Of a stretch of DNA of 5,018 nt, positions 1 through 5,018 are shown piece by piece (positions within the stretch are counted from its first letter, which is position 1; every line of letters begins with the position of its first letter). Where the stretch lies: the NCBI GenBank assembly GCA_002398485.1, contig DGYV01000047.1, positions 1 through 5,018 of the forward strand, given 5' to 3'. This DNA is from Peptococcaceae bacterium UBA4997. GTDB lineage: Bacteria; Bacillota; Dehalobacteriia; UBA4068; UBA4997. A program made the translations under genes and the position numbers. Below the pieces are notes generated by a model, which made no database searches, was not told the DNA's origin, and worked only from the letters and a program-made list of their open reading frames with translations.

Positions 1-1
1 T

Positions 2-127
2 TGTATATGCGGTAAAAAACCTGTAATAAAATTGATTACCCGTAAACCTATTGTGGCAGGGAAAGAGGAGCTGGAAAACAACCACAGATCCAGAAGCGCC
101 AAATTAAGGGTTGCTGAAAGGCTGTAA
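2..127 (+). CDS. rsmH: RsmH, 16S rRNA (cytosine-1402-N4)-methyltransferase, C-terminal end (partial)
   Basis: This is the last 41 codons of a gene that begins left of the window, read in frame 2 and ending at TAA 125-127. The peptide starts [17 protein letters not shown] and ends with [13 protein letters not shown]. Both are typical of the RsmH (MraW) C-terminus: a Cys-x-Cys stretch, then K-x-I-T-R-K-P, then the [11 protein letters not shown] tail. The enzyme uses S-adenosylmethionine to methylate N4 of C1402 in the ribosomal P site. Its catalytic domain lies outside the window, so the assignment rests on the tail motif and on the position directly upstream of ftsL and a class B PBP, which is the standard dcw order. 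The usual tail reads N-P-R-S-R-S; here it is N-H-R-S-R-S, a minor change. Confidence 0.93.
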   Translation, partial: CICGKKPVIKLITRKPIVAGKEELENNHRSRSAKLRVAERL

Positions 128-136
128 AAAAATTGT

Positions 137-144
137 AGGGTGGT
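137..144 (+). promoter_or_regulatory. Ribosome binding site for ftsL
   Basis: AGGGTGGT lies 8 bases before GTG 153 and is the only Shine-Dalgarno-like purine stretch just upstream of the ftsL reading frame. It supports GTG 153 over TTG 111. The TTG lies inside the rsmH coding end and has no comparable site at the right distance. The ATG at 151 is in another frame and closes after eight codons. Confidence 0.55.
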
Positions 145-152
145 GCGTTCAT

Positions 153-740
153 GTGCTGGCAGCAAGACAATTTTTAAATGAATCGAGCAATGTTGTGCAA
201 AAACAGGCAAAGGCGAAGCTGGAGCTATTGAATCAGGAACGCGTTTGCCAAAAAAAAGAAAGAAATAAAAGAGTAAAATTTAGAATAACTTTTACGGTAG
301 TTGCAATTCTGTTGGTAGCTTTAACTTATACTGCCATGGAAGCCAAAATAACCATGTATGGTTATGAAATAAATACTACCAAGCTGGCTATTGCGGATAT
401 AGAAAATGACAATGCCAAACTACTGCTGCAGGTGGAGGAATTGAGCTCTCCCGAGCGTATTGCTGCTTATGCTGTTACTGAGCTTGGTATGGTACAGCCT
501 ACGGCAGACCATATTTTATATAAGGAAATAAGCTCCGAAATAGCAGTTACTGGCAATGCTATGGTTGCTGAAGCTAAAGCAAGCTCCGGTATGGATACGG
601 TAGTTCCTACTTCCGCTGCCGCTTCTATTGAGGTTATTGAGGGTAAGGAAGTTCATCCTGTGGTTTCGGCTATTACTAAATTGATTTCTCAGTATAAAAG
701 TGCACTTAACTCAAAACAAATGGGTATGTTGGCAAATTAA
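153..740 (+). CDS. ftsL: FtsL-type bitopic cell division protein with long C-terminal tail
   Basis: A predicted 195-residue protein starting at GTG 153. A longer version from TTG 111 would overlap rsmH and add 14 residues unlike an FtsL N-terminus. Residues 1-42 are cytoplasmic, charged and rich in Lys, Gln and Glu. Residues 43-63 form one hydrophobic membrane segment (ITFTVVAILLVALTYTAMEA region). Residues 67-97 resemble the short FtsL/DivIC coiled coil, followed by the family-like S-S-P-E-R-I-A-x-Y-A-x-x-E-L-G-M segment at about 98-113. FtsL proteins join the membrane-bound division complex and in well-studied bacteria act with DivIC/FtsB and DivIB/FtsQ to activate the septal transpeptidase and glycosyltransferase. 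Position between rsmH and a class B PBP is the classic ftsL position. The oddity is a tail of about 75 residues, rich in Ala, Ser and Val, past the usual end of the family (commonly about 100-130 residues). Sequence similarity in this family is weak, so the name rests on topology, motif and context. Confidence 0.82.
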   Translation: MLAARQFLNESSNVVQKQAKAKLELLNQERVCQKKERNKRVKFRITFTVVAILLVALTYTAMEAKITMYGYEINTTKLAIADIENDNAKLLLQVEELSSPERIAAYAVTELGMVQPTADHILYKEISSEIAVTGNAMVAEAKASSGMDTVVPTSAAASIEVIEGKEVHPVVSAITKLISQYKSALNSKQMGMLAN

Positions 741-745
741 GGCTT

Positions 746-774
746 TTGGTATTAAGTTGAGCTCCTGGTAATAT
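746..774 (+). promoter_or_regulatory. Candidate sigma-A-type promoter before the PBP gene
   Basis: TTGGTA (746-751) and TAATAT (769-774) are 17 bases apart, each matching four of six consensus bases. TGG directly before the -10 (766-768) fits an extended -10 element. Transcription would start near 781, some 45 bases before the TTG start of the PBP. No terminator precedes it, so it would supplement read-through from upstream. Such matches are common in AT-rich gaps, so this is only a candidate. I saw no clear sporulation sigma-E site here. Confidence 0.35.
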
Positions 775-812
775 ATTAAAATAAATTGATTTAATGAGTT
801 AAGGCTCTCCTT

Positions 813-821
813 GGGAGTGAT
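813..821 (+). promoter_or_regulatory. Ribosome binding site for the PBP gene, partly within a small hairpin
   Basis: GGGAGTGAT, with GGAG at 814-817 lying 8 bases before TTG 826, decides the start. TTG 811 and GTG 817 are in the same frame but overlap or adjoin this element and lack their own site. CTCC at 807-810 is complementary to GGAG at 814-817 across a TTG loop, so the site could be partly occluded in the mRNA. Confidence 0.5.
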
Positions 822-825
822 ATGT

Positions 826-2982
826 TTGGTCAAAAATAAATTATTTACACGCAAGAGGCTGTTTATGGCTTTTGTAATTCTAATGATAGCTTTTTCAGCT
901 ATCATTATTCGTTTAGCATACGTTCAGCTAGTCAATGGCGAGGAATTGCAGGCCAAGGCGGAAAGCCTTAGAACCAGAGAACTTTCGGTTGCTGCAAAGC
1001 GCGGTACCATTTACGATAGGAATGGTAAAAAGCTTGCCATAAGCTTAAGTGCCGATTCTATATATGCCGCACCTACAGAGGTTTTAGCCTCAGGAGAGGC
1101 GGATGCGACAGCTGAAAAGCTGGCAAGCATATTGGGAATGGATAAAGAAACTATTTTGGCTAAAATCACCAAAAACAGTTCTTTTGAATGGATCAAGCGC
1201 AAGGTTGATTTTGCTAAAAGCCAAGAAATAGAAGATGCCGATATGCCCGGCATAAAAATCATTGAGGAAACACAGCGTTTTTACCCTAAGGGCAGTTTGG
1301 CTGCTCATATTTTGGGTTTTGCAGGTATTGATAACCAGGGATTGGAAGGCCTGGAAATTGCCAAGGACGATGTGCTTTCGGGTACTGCGGGAAGTATTGT
1401 TACGGAATATGATGCCAAAGGTATTGAAATACCACAGGCCGTAAAGGAATATAATCCGCCTACGGATGGTAACAGCATAGTTTTGACAATAGATGAAACT
1501 ATCCAATATTTTGCCGAGCGTGAGCTGGATAATCTTATGACTTCCGAGTATCCGCCTGCATCTGCCAGTATTTTGATAATGAACCCGAAGACAGGTGAAA
1601 TATTGGCTATGGCAAACCGTCCTACCTATGATCCTAACGATTATCAAAACTATGACAATTCCACACGCAGGAATAAAGCGGTAGTAGATACCTATGAACC
1701 CGGTTCCACCTTCAAAATTATTACCGCATCTACTGCTTATGATTCGGGAGTGGTAAGCCTTAGTGATCATTTTTATTGCAAGGGCTATTACAGTATAGGC
1801 TCAAAAAGGATTAAGTGCTGGCGCAGCTATAGACCCCACGGTGACCAAATCTTTGCGCAGACTATGCAAAATTCATGTAACCCGTCTTTGGTGCAAGTAG
1901 GCTTAAGGATAGAGGCAAAAGAGGAAGGCCTGTTTTACGATTATATAAGAAATTTTGGTTATGGTAAGCCTACGGGTGTAGAACTTGCGGGTGAAGCTGC
2001 TGGTATAATGATACCTGAAGAAAAATTATCGGATCTTAATATAGGAACTATCTCCATAGGCCAAGGCATTTCCGTAACACCTTTACAAATGGTATCCGCA
2101 GTATCAGCGGTTGTAAATGGGGGAAATTTGTTGAAGCCGCAGATCATCAAACGAATAGTGGATAATGACGGTAATGTGATACGGGATTTTCAGGTTAAGG
2201 AAGTACGCCGTGTTATTTCAGAAGATAGTTCTTCTGTAATGCGGGATATTCTGGAAAGCGTGGTTGCTGAAGGTACAGGGCGTCAGGCTTATGTAGAAGG
2301 CTACAGGGTAGGTGGTAAAACAGGTACTGCTCAAAAAGCGGGCAAAGGCGGTTATTTGCCCGGTAAATATGTGGCATCTTTTATAGGGGTTGCTCCTTGT
2401 GATGATCCCCAAATCACAGTACTGGTAATGATAGATGAACCCAGCGGGCCTTTGTATCAAGGGGGTCAGGTAGCTGCCCCTGTTGCCAAGGTTGTAATTG
2501 AGGATACTTTACGTTATTTGGGTGTGGTTTCCCAACTTAGCAATCTTGAAGATAATAAAATTAGGGGTAATACTGTTGCTAAAAAAATTGCAGTTCCTAA
2601 TGTGATAAACCTTACTGCGGAAGAGGCTGAAAAAGTACTTGCCATTGCCGGCCTTACTTCCGAAATAAAGGATGGCTCCAATATAGTTACTTCCCAAACA
2701 CCTGCGGGTTCTACAATGGTTGAAACGGGCAGTAGGGTGATTTTGCGTACAGGGAATACTACTGTTGGGGGTACAGATCAAATAACTATGCCAGATTTAA
2801 CAGGTAAAAGGGTAAGGGAAGTGGCGGAGCTTTTAGGTGCCATGGGGCTTAAGCTTAAATCCTCGGGTACGGGTATTGCCACGGAGCAATTGCCTATTCC
2901 TGGTACCAAAGTAAAAAGAGGCGATATTGTAGAGGTTATTTTTAACCCCGAAACAGAAAGTGTAGAAACGAGCGGTCCTTAA
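826..2982 (+). CDS. spoVD: Class B penicillin-binding protein (D,D-transpeptidase) with two PASTA domains, SpoVD/FtsI type
   Basis: A predicted 718-residue, membrane-anchored peptidoglycan transpeptidase acting outside the cytoplasmic membrane. From TTG 826: a short basic N-terminus (VKNKLFTRKR), a membrane anchor at about 10-32, then the PBP dimerisation domain with R-G-T-I-Y-D-R-N-G at 59-67. The transpeptidase domain has the three active-site motifs: S-T-F-K with nucleophile Ser294 and Lys297, S-C-N at 350-352, and K-T-G-T at 498-501. Two PASTA domains follow at about 587-643 and 652-706. No glycosyltransferase domain is present, which makes it class B. The S-C-N motif, and Cys331 in an I-K-C-W context, resemble B. 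subtilis SpoVD, whose active serine I recall as residue 294. That SpoVD has one PASTA domain as I recall it, whereas the division PBP2B has two. This is the only class B PBP seen here, next to ftsL, so it may instead be the vegetative septal enzyme (FtsI/PBP2B role). Tandem TAA stops end the gene. Function class is nearly certain; the sporulation versus division role is open. Confidence 0.93.
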   Translation: MVKNKLFTRKRLFMAFVILMIAFSAIIIRLAYVQLVNGEELQAKAESLRTRELSVAAKRGTIYDRNGKKLAISLSADSIYAAPTEVLASGEADATAEKLASILGMDKETILAKITKNSSFEWIKRKVDFAKSQEIEDADMPGIKIIEETQRFYPKGSLAAHILGFAGIDNQGLEGLEIAKDDVLSGTAGSIVTEYDAKGIEIPQAVKEYNPPTDGNSIVLTIDETIQYFAERELDNLMTSEYPPASASILIMNPKTGEILAMANRPTYDPNDYQNYDNSTRRNKAVVDTYEPGSTFKIITASTAYDSGVVSLSDHFYCKGYYSIGSKRIKCWRSYRPHGDQIFAQTMQNSCNPSLVQVGLRIEAKEEGLFYDYIRNFGYGKPTGVELAGEAAGIMIPEEKLSDLNIGTISIGQGISVTPLQMVSAVSAVVNGGNLLKPQIIKRIVDNDGNVIRDFQVKEVRRVISEDSSSVMRDILESVVAEGTGRQAYVEGYRVGGKTGTAQKAGKGGYLPGKYVASFIGVAPCDDPQITVLVMIDEPSGPLYQGGQVAAPVAKVVIEDTLRYLGVVSQLSNLEDNKIRGNTVAKKIAVPNVINLTAEEAEKVLAIAGLTSEIKDGSNIVTSQTPAGSTMVETGSRVILRTGNTTVGGTDQITMPDLTGKRVREVAELLGAMGLKLKSSGTGIATEQLPIPGTKVKRGDIVEVIFNPETESVETSGP
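881..907. repeat. Perfect 11-bp inverted repeat inside spoVD
   Basis: TAATGATAGCT (881-891) is the exact reverse complement of AGCTATCATTA (897-907), with loop TTTTC (892-896). It lies about 55 bases after the start codon and encodes part of the membrane anchor (L-M-I-A-F-S-A-I-I). The stem is AT-rich and has no following T-run, so it is not a terminator. Any role as an mRNA hairpin or a binding site is unproven. Confidence 0.6.
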
Positions 2983-3014
2983 TAAGTGTATTTATTTTGG
3001 CATATAATTAGGTA

Positions 3015-3020
3015 AGGAGG
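3015..3020 (+). promoter_or_regulatory. Strong ribosome binding site for murE
   Basis: AGGAGG, a full consensus Shine-Dalgarno core, lies 8 bases before ATG 3029 and only 2 bases before ATG 3023. The spacing favours ATG 3029, giving an N-terminus MRLRDVAMYLG, over the start two codons earlier. Confidence 0.8.
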
Positions 3021-3028
3021 GTATGATC

Positions 3029-4501
3029 ATGCGTTTAAGAGATGTAGCAATGTATTTGGGTTTGGATAACATTAATGTTCCCGATATAGAAGTGAAAAAT
3101 CTGCAATATGACTCCCGTAGGATTCAACCGGAGGATTTGTTTGTGGCCTTGGTTGGCGTAAAATCCGACGGCCATGATTATATAGAAAAAGCTATAGCAC
3201 AGGGTGCGGCTGCTGTTTTGGCAGAAAGGCCCATGCCTGAACTGGAGGGCTTTGTGCCTATTTTGTATTGTCATAATACCCGCAAGGCTACCGCACTTTT
3301 AAGCGCGCTTTGGCACAATTTCCCTGACCGTAATATGCGTATGATCGGGGTTACAGGTACCAACGGCAAAACCACTACTACTCATCTAATCAAATGGGTA
3401 TGGGATTACTATAATATCAATTCGGGCTTGATAGGTACAATCCAAAATTCAGCAGGTGCCAAAATTTTACCTGCCAGCCATACCACTCCGGAGCCTGTGG
3501 AATTGGGGCAGCTTTTGGCTATGATGCGGGATGATAATTGTGCTAATGTGGTTATGGAGGTATCCTCACACGCTTTAAAACAAAATAGGGTAGAAGGTTT
3601 TCATTTTGATGGGGCGGTTTTTACAAATTTGACCCAAGATCATTTGGATTTTCACGGTAATTTTGAGGACTATCTGCAAAGTAAGATCAGACTTTTTACT
3701 ATGCTGAACCGTGGTGATATCACTTGCAAATACGGTGTTATAAATATAGATGATGCTGCGGCACCGTCCTTTATTGAGGTAACAAAAGTTCCTATTTGGA
3801 CATACAGTATAAAGAAGCCTGCAACCTTGCAGGCTTCGGAATACCATGTAACTCCTAAAGGCACCTCCTTCACCTTGCTGTATAGAGGAGCTGAGCATCA
3901 GGTGGAAGTGCCTTTAACAGGCCAATTCAATGTTTATAATGTATTGGCTGCCATGGCGGTGCTTTTGGCGGAAGGTATGGAACTGGGAAAAATCACGGAA
4001 GCATTGGCTAAGGCTCCGCAAGTGGCGGGTCGCTTTGAAAAAGTAGATGAAGGCCAAAATTTTACCGTAATAGTGGATTACGCGCATACTCCTGATGGTT
4101 TGGAAAATGTGCTTACTACTGCGCGCGGTATTGCCAAAAACCGTTTAATTACGGTATTTGGCTGCGGCGGTGACCGTGATCGCACCAAACGTCCTATCAT
4201 GGGCAGGATAGCGGGCAAATTAAGTGACTATGTAATTATAACCTCAGATAATCCGCGTACCGAAGAACCCATGGATATTATTGCGGAAATAGAACCGGGC
4301 ATTAAAGGAGTGAGCCAAAATTATGAAATAGATGCCGATCGCCGTACAGCAATAAGACTTGCCATAAAAAAGGCTAGGCAGGGTGATGTTGTGGTAATAG
4401 CAGGCAAGGGGCATGAGGATTATCAGTTGGTAAAAGGCCAGGTGCTTTCTTTTGATGACCGTAAAGTAGCAAGAGAAATTTTACGGGAAAGTAAGAAATA
4501 A
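3029..4501 (+). CDS. murE: UDP-N-acetylmuramoyl-L-alanyl-D-glutamate--2,6-diaminopimelate ligase (MurE)
   Basis: A 490-residue cytoplasmic ATP-dependent ligase, a normal length for MurE. It adds the third amino acid to UDP-MurNAc-L-Ala-D-Glu. The N-terminal uridine-nucleotide domain has D-S-R-x-I-x-P-x-D-L-F-V-A at about 28-40. The central domain has the ATP loop G-V-T-G-T-N-G-K-T-T-T-T from 107 (Lys114), the H-T-T-P-E-P segment near 151, E-V-S-S-H-A-L near 177, and T-Q-D-H-L-D-F-H-G near 202. Lys219 in Y-L-Q-S-K is the expected carbamylated lysine. The C-terminal domain has D-Y-A-H-T-P-D-G at 350-357, G-C-G-G-D-R-D-R-T-K-R-P near 378, D-N-P-R at 407-410 and G-K-G-H-E at 459-463. D-N-P-R is the signature of enzymes that take meso-diaminopimelate, rather than the D-N-P-A type that takes L-lysine, so DAP-type peptidoglycan is expected (EC 6.3.2.13). 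It sits 46 bases after the PBP gene, consistent with one operon. All expected catalytic motifs are present. Confidence 0.98.
   Translation: MRLRDVAMYLGLDNINVPDIEVKNLQYDSRRIQPEDLFVALVGVKSDGHDYIEKAIAQGAAAVLAERPMPELEGFVPILYCHNTRKATALLSALWHNFPDRNMRMIGVTGTNGKTTTTHLIKWVWDYYNINSGLIGTIQNSAGAKILPASHTTPEPVELGQLLAMMRDDNCANVVMEVSSHALKQNRVEGFHFDGAVFTNLTQDHLDFHGNFEDYLQSKIRLFTMLNRGDITCKYGVINIDDAAAPSFIEVTKVPIWTYSIKKPATLQASEYHVTPKGTSFTLLYRGAEHQVEVPLTGQFNVYNVLAAMAVLLAEGMELGKITEALAKAPQVAGRFEKVDEGQNFTVIVDYAHTPDGLENVLTTARGIAKNRLITVFGCGGDRDRTKRPIMGRIAGKLSDYVIITSDNPRTEEPMDIIAEIEPGIKGVSQNYEIDADRRTAIRLAIKKARQGDVVVIAGKGHEDYQLVKGQVLSFDDRKVAREILRESKK
3814..3837. repeat. Perfect 10-bp GC-rich inverted repeat inside murE
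   Basis: GAAGCCTGCA (3814-3823) is the exact reverse complement of TGCAGGCTTC (3828-3837), with loop ACCT (3824-3827). The codons read K-P-A-T-L-Q-A-S, in a segment between catalytic motifs that I expect to be variable in MurE. It would form a stable mRNA hairpin. No T-run follows on the + strand; on the - strand it is followed by TTTATACTG, a weak tail. Function unknown. Confidence 0.6.
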
Positions 4502-4504
4502 ACC

Positions 4505-4540
4505 AAAAATAAAGTTAAAAATGCGAAAATAATGAAAATA
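4505..4540 (+). promoter_or_regulatory. A-tract region upstream of the mraY promoter candidate
   Basis: Four A-tracts (starting at 4505, 4517, 4526 and 4535) recur at roughly helical spacing just upstream of the -35 candidate at 4551. Such runs can act as an UP element or bend DNA. The placement fits that role, but function is inferred. The 4502-4612 gap holds no terminator-like hairpin and no other gene. Confidence 0.35.
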
Positions 4541-4550
4541 AGAATTCGGC

Positions 4551-4579
4551 TTGTGTTTAGTCTGCATTAGTTTTATAAT
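4551..4579 (+). promoter_or_regulatory. Candidate sigma-A-type promoter for mraY
   Basis: TTGTGT (4551-4556) and a perfect TATAAT (4574-4579) are separated by exactly 17 bases. The -35 matches three of six consensus bases, including the TTG. Transcription would begin near 4586, leaving about 27 bases of leader before ATG 4613. It is the best promoter match in the window and would let mraY and downstream genes be transcribed apart from the upstream dcw genes. Confidence 0.55.
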
Positions 4580-4600
4580 AATTAGGTTACAAATAGTGTT

Positions 4601-4606
4601 GGGGGT
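4601..4606 (+). promoter_or_regulatory. Ribosome binding site for mraY
   Basis: GGGGGT ends 6 bases before ATG 4613. It departs from AGGAGGT but can pair with the 16S rRNA tail with one G-U pair. No other start codon in this frame is better placed. Confidence 0.6.
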
Positions 4607-4612
4607 AAAAGA

Positions 4613-5018
4613 ATGAAAACGGCAATGTTTGCCCTGTTAACTGCTTTGTTGATTGGAATTTTAAGCGGCCCTTTTATAATAATACTGCTGCGCAGATTAA
4701 AATTTGGACAAACCATAAGAGCAGAAGGCCCGAAACGTCATTTGCAAAAGGCAGGAACGCCTACTATGGGCGGTATCATTTTTTTAGCGGCCTCAACAAT
4801 TGCTATACTTATATGGGGTGATGGCTCCCGTGAGCTTATGCTGGTGCTTTTTGCTACCCTGTTTTATGGTTTGATAGGTTTTGTGGATGATGGTATTATT
4901 ATAATGCTTAAACGCTCTTTGGGGCTTACTGCCAAGCAAAAACTGGCTTTTCAATTCCTTTTGGCATTTTTCTTTTTATATATTGCTTGTCATGTTTTGG
5001 GTAGGGGCACCCATTTAA
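4613..5018 (+). CDS. mraY: MraY, phospho-N-acetylmuramoyl-pentapeptide-transferase, N-terminal part (partial)
   Basis: An open frame from ATG 4613 to the window edge (135 codons plus one base) with no stop, so the gene continues to the right. MraY is a polytopic membrane enzyme that transfers phospho-MurNAc-pentapeptide from UDP to undecaprenyl phosphate, forming lipid I. Visible features: a first membrane segment at about 5-25; the family segment G-P-x-x-H-x-x-K-x-G-T-P-T-M-G-G at 39-54; a membrane segment at about 55-68; another at about 75-91 leading into F-V-D-D, with the catalytic-site Asp pair at 92-93; then L-K-R-S-L-G-L-T-A-K-Q-K at 99-110 and a further membrane segment from about 112. 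After the Asp pair the sequence is G-I-I-I, whereas MraY proteins I recall have Y or F, a hydrophobic residue, then Lys. The gene directly follows murE, as in B. subtilis, with 111 bases between. The identification is secure from the G-T-P-T-M-G-G and V-D-D motifs and the context. Confidence 0.95.
   Translation, partial: MKTAMFALLTALLIGILSGPFIIILLRRLKFGQTIRAEGPKRHLQKAGTPTMGGIIFLAASTIAILIWGDGSRELMLVLFATLFYGLIGFVDDGIIIMLKRSLGLTAKQKLAFQFLLAFFFLYIACHVLGRGTHL

Noticed and set aside
111..152. Upstream TTG start for ftsL, overlapping rsmH
   Set aside because: No ribosome site at the right distance, and the extra residues do not look like an FtsL N-terminus. GTG 153 has AGGGTGGT 8 bases upstream.
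711..905. 64-codon - strand open frame spanning the ftsL-PBP gap
   Set aside because: It overlaps the ends of two confident genes, has no recognisable motif, and its apparent coding span is mostly AT-rich intergenic sequence.
881..907. Hairpin at 881-907 as a Rho-independent terminator or attenuator
   Set aside because: The stem has only three G-C pairs and no T-run follows it. It is reported as an inverted repeat only.
1090..1770. 226-codon open frame on the - strand inside the PBP gene
   Set aside because: It is antisense to strongly conserved PBP coding sequence, shows no recognisable domain and has the skewed Cys, Arg and Ile content of a shadow frame.
2849..2858. TTAAGCTTAA palindrome in the second PASTA domain
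   Set aside because: It arises from repeated Leu-Lys codons in AT-rich sequence and has no loop or neighbouring structure to suggest a function.
3003..3008. TATAAT in the PBP-murE gap as a promoter for murE
   Set aside because: No usable -35 lies 15-19 bases upstream (TAATAA at 17), and the start would fall inside the Shine-Dalgarno sequence of murE.
3575..3898. Overlapping - strand open frames (107 and 67 codons) inside murE
   Set aside because: They are antisense to catalytic MurE motifs, have no good ribosome site and no family resemblance.
1..5018. CRISPR arrays, tRNA or rRNA genes, insertion sequences, toxin-antitoxin or defence genes
   Set aside because: No repeat arrays, tRNA-like folds, transposase motifs or such genes were seen. 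The window is nearly filled by dcw genes.

Overview
This window is a stretch of a division and cell wall (dcw) cluster, with every gene on the + strand. The order is: 3' end of rsmH (mraW), an ftsL-type gene, a class B penicillin-binding protein with two PASTA domains (spoVD/ftsI type), murE, then the 5' part of mraY, which runs off the right edge. The coding sequence is AT-rich, some starts are probably GTG and TTG, PASTA domains are present, and MurE carries the DNPR signature of meso-diaminopimelate addition. Together these suggest a member of the Bacillota (Firmicutes), perhaps a clostridial or Negativicutes lineage. The finer placement is a guess.

Layout: 2-127 is the last 41 codons of RsmH. 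After 25 bases comes ftsL (153-740), with a membrane segment, a short coiled coil and an unusually long C-terminal tail. An 85-base gap holds a possible sigma-A-type promoter and the ribosome binding site for a TTG-started PBP (826-2982). MurE (3029-4501) follows after 46 bases behind a strong Shine-Dalgarno sequence. A 111-base A-rich gap then carries the best promoter candidate of the window, followed by mraY (4613 to the edge). I see no Rho-independent terminator in any gap, so the genes are probably co-transcribed, with possible internal promoters before the PBP and before mraY. No gene-free stretch exceeds 300 bases.

How the genes work together: MurE adds the third amino acid to UDP-MurNAc-dipeptide in the cytoplasm. 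After MurF completes the pentapeptide, MraY transfers phospho-MurNAc-pentapeptide to undecaprenyl phosphate, giving lipid I. The class B PBP crosslinks the finished peptidoglycan outside the membrane, and FtsL is a bitopic divisome protein that normally works with the septal synthase. RsmH methylates 16S rRNA and is a conserved neighbour of these genes.

The window is a conserved housekeeping region, and I found no convincing undescribed system in it. The points most worth a second look are: MraY has Gly and Ile where Tyr/Phe and Lys usually follow the catalytic Asp-Asp pair; two perfect inverted repeats lie inside coding sequence (spoVD and murE); a SpoVD-like cysteine pair sits in the PBP; FtsL has a long tail; and murF is absent between murE and mraY.
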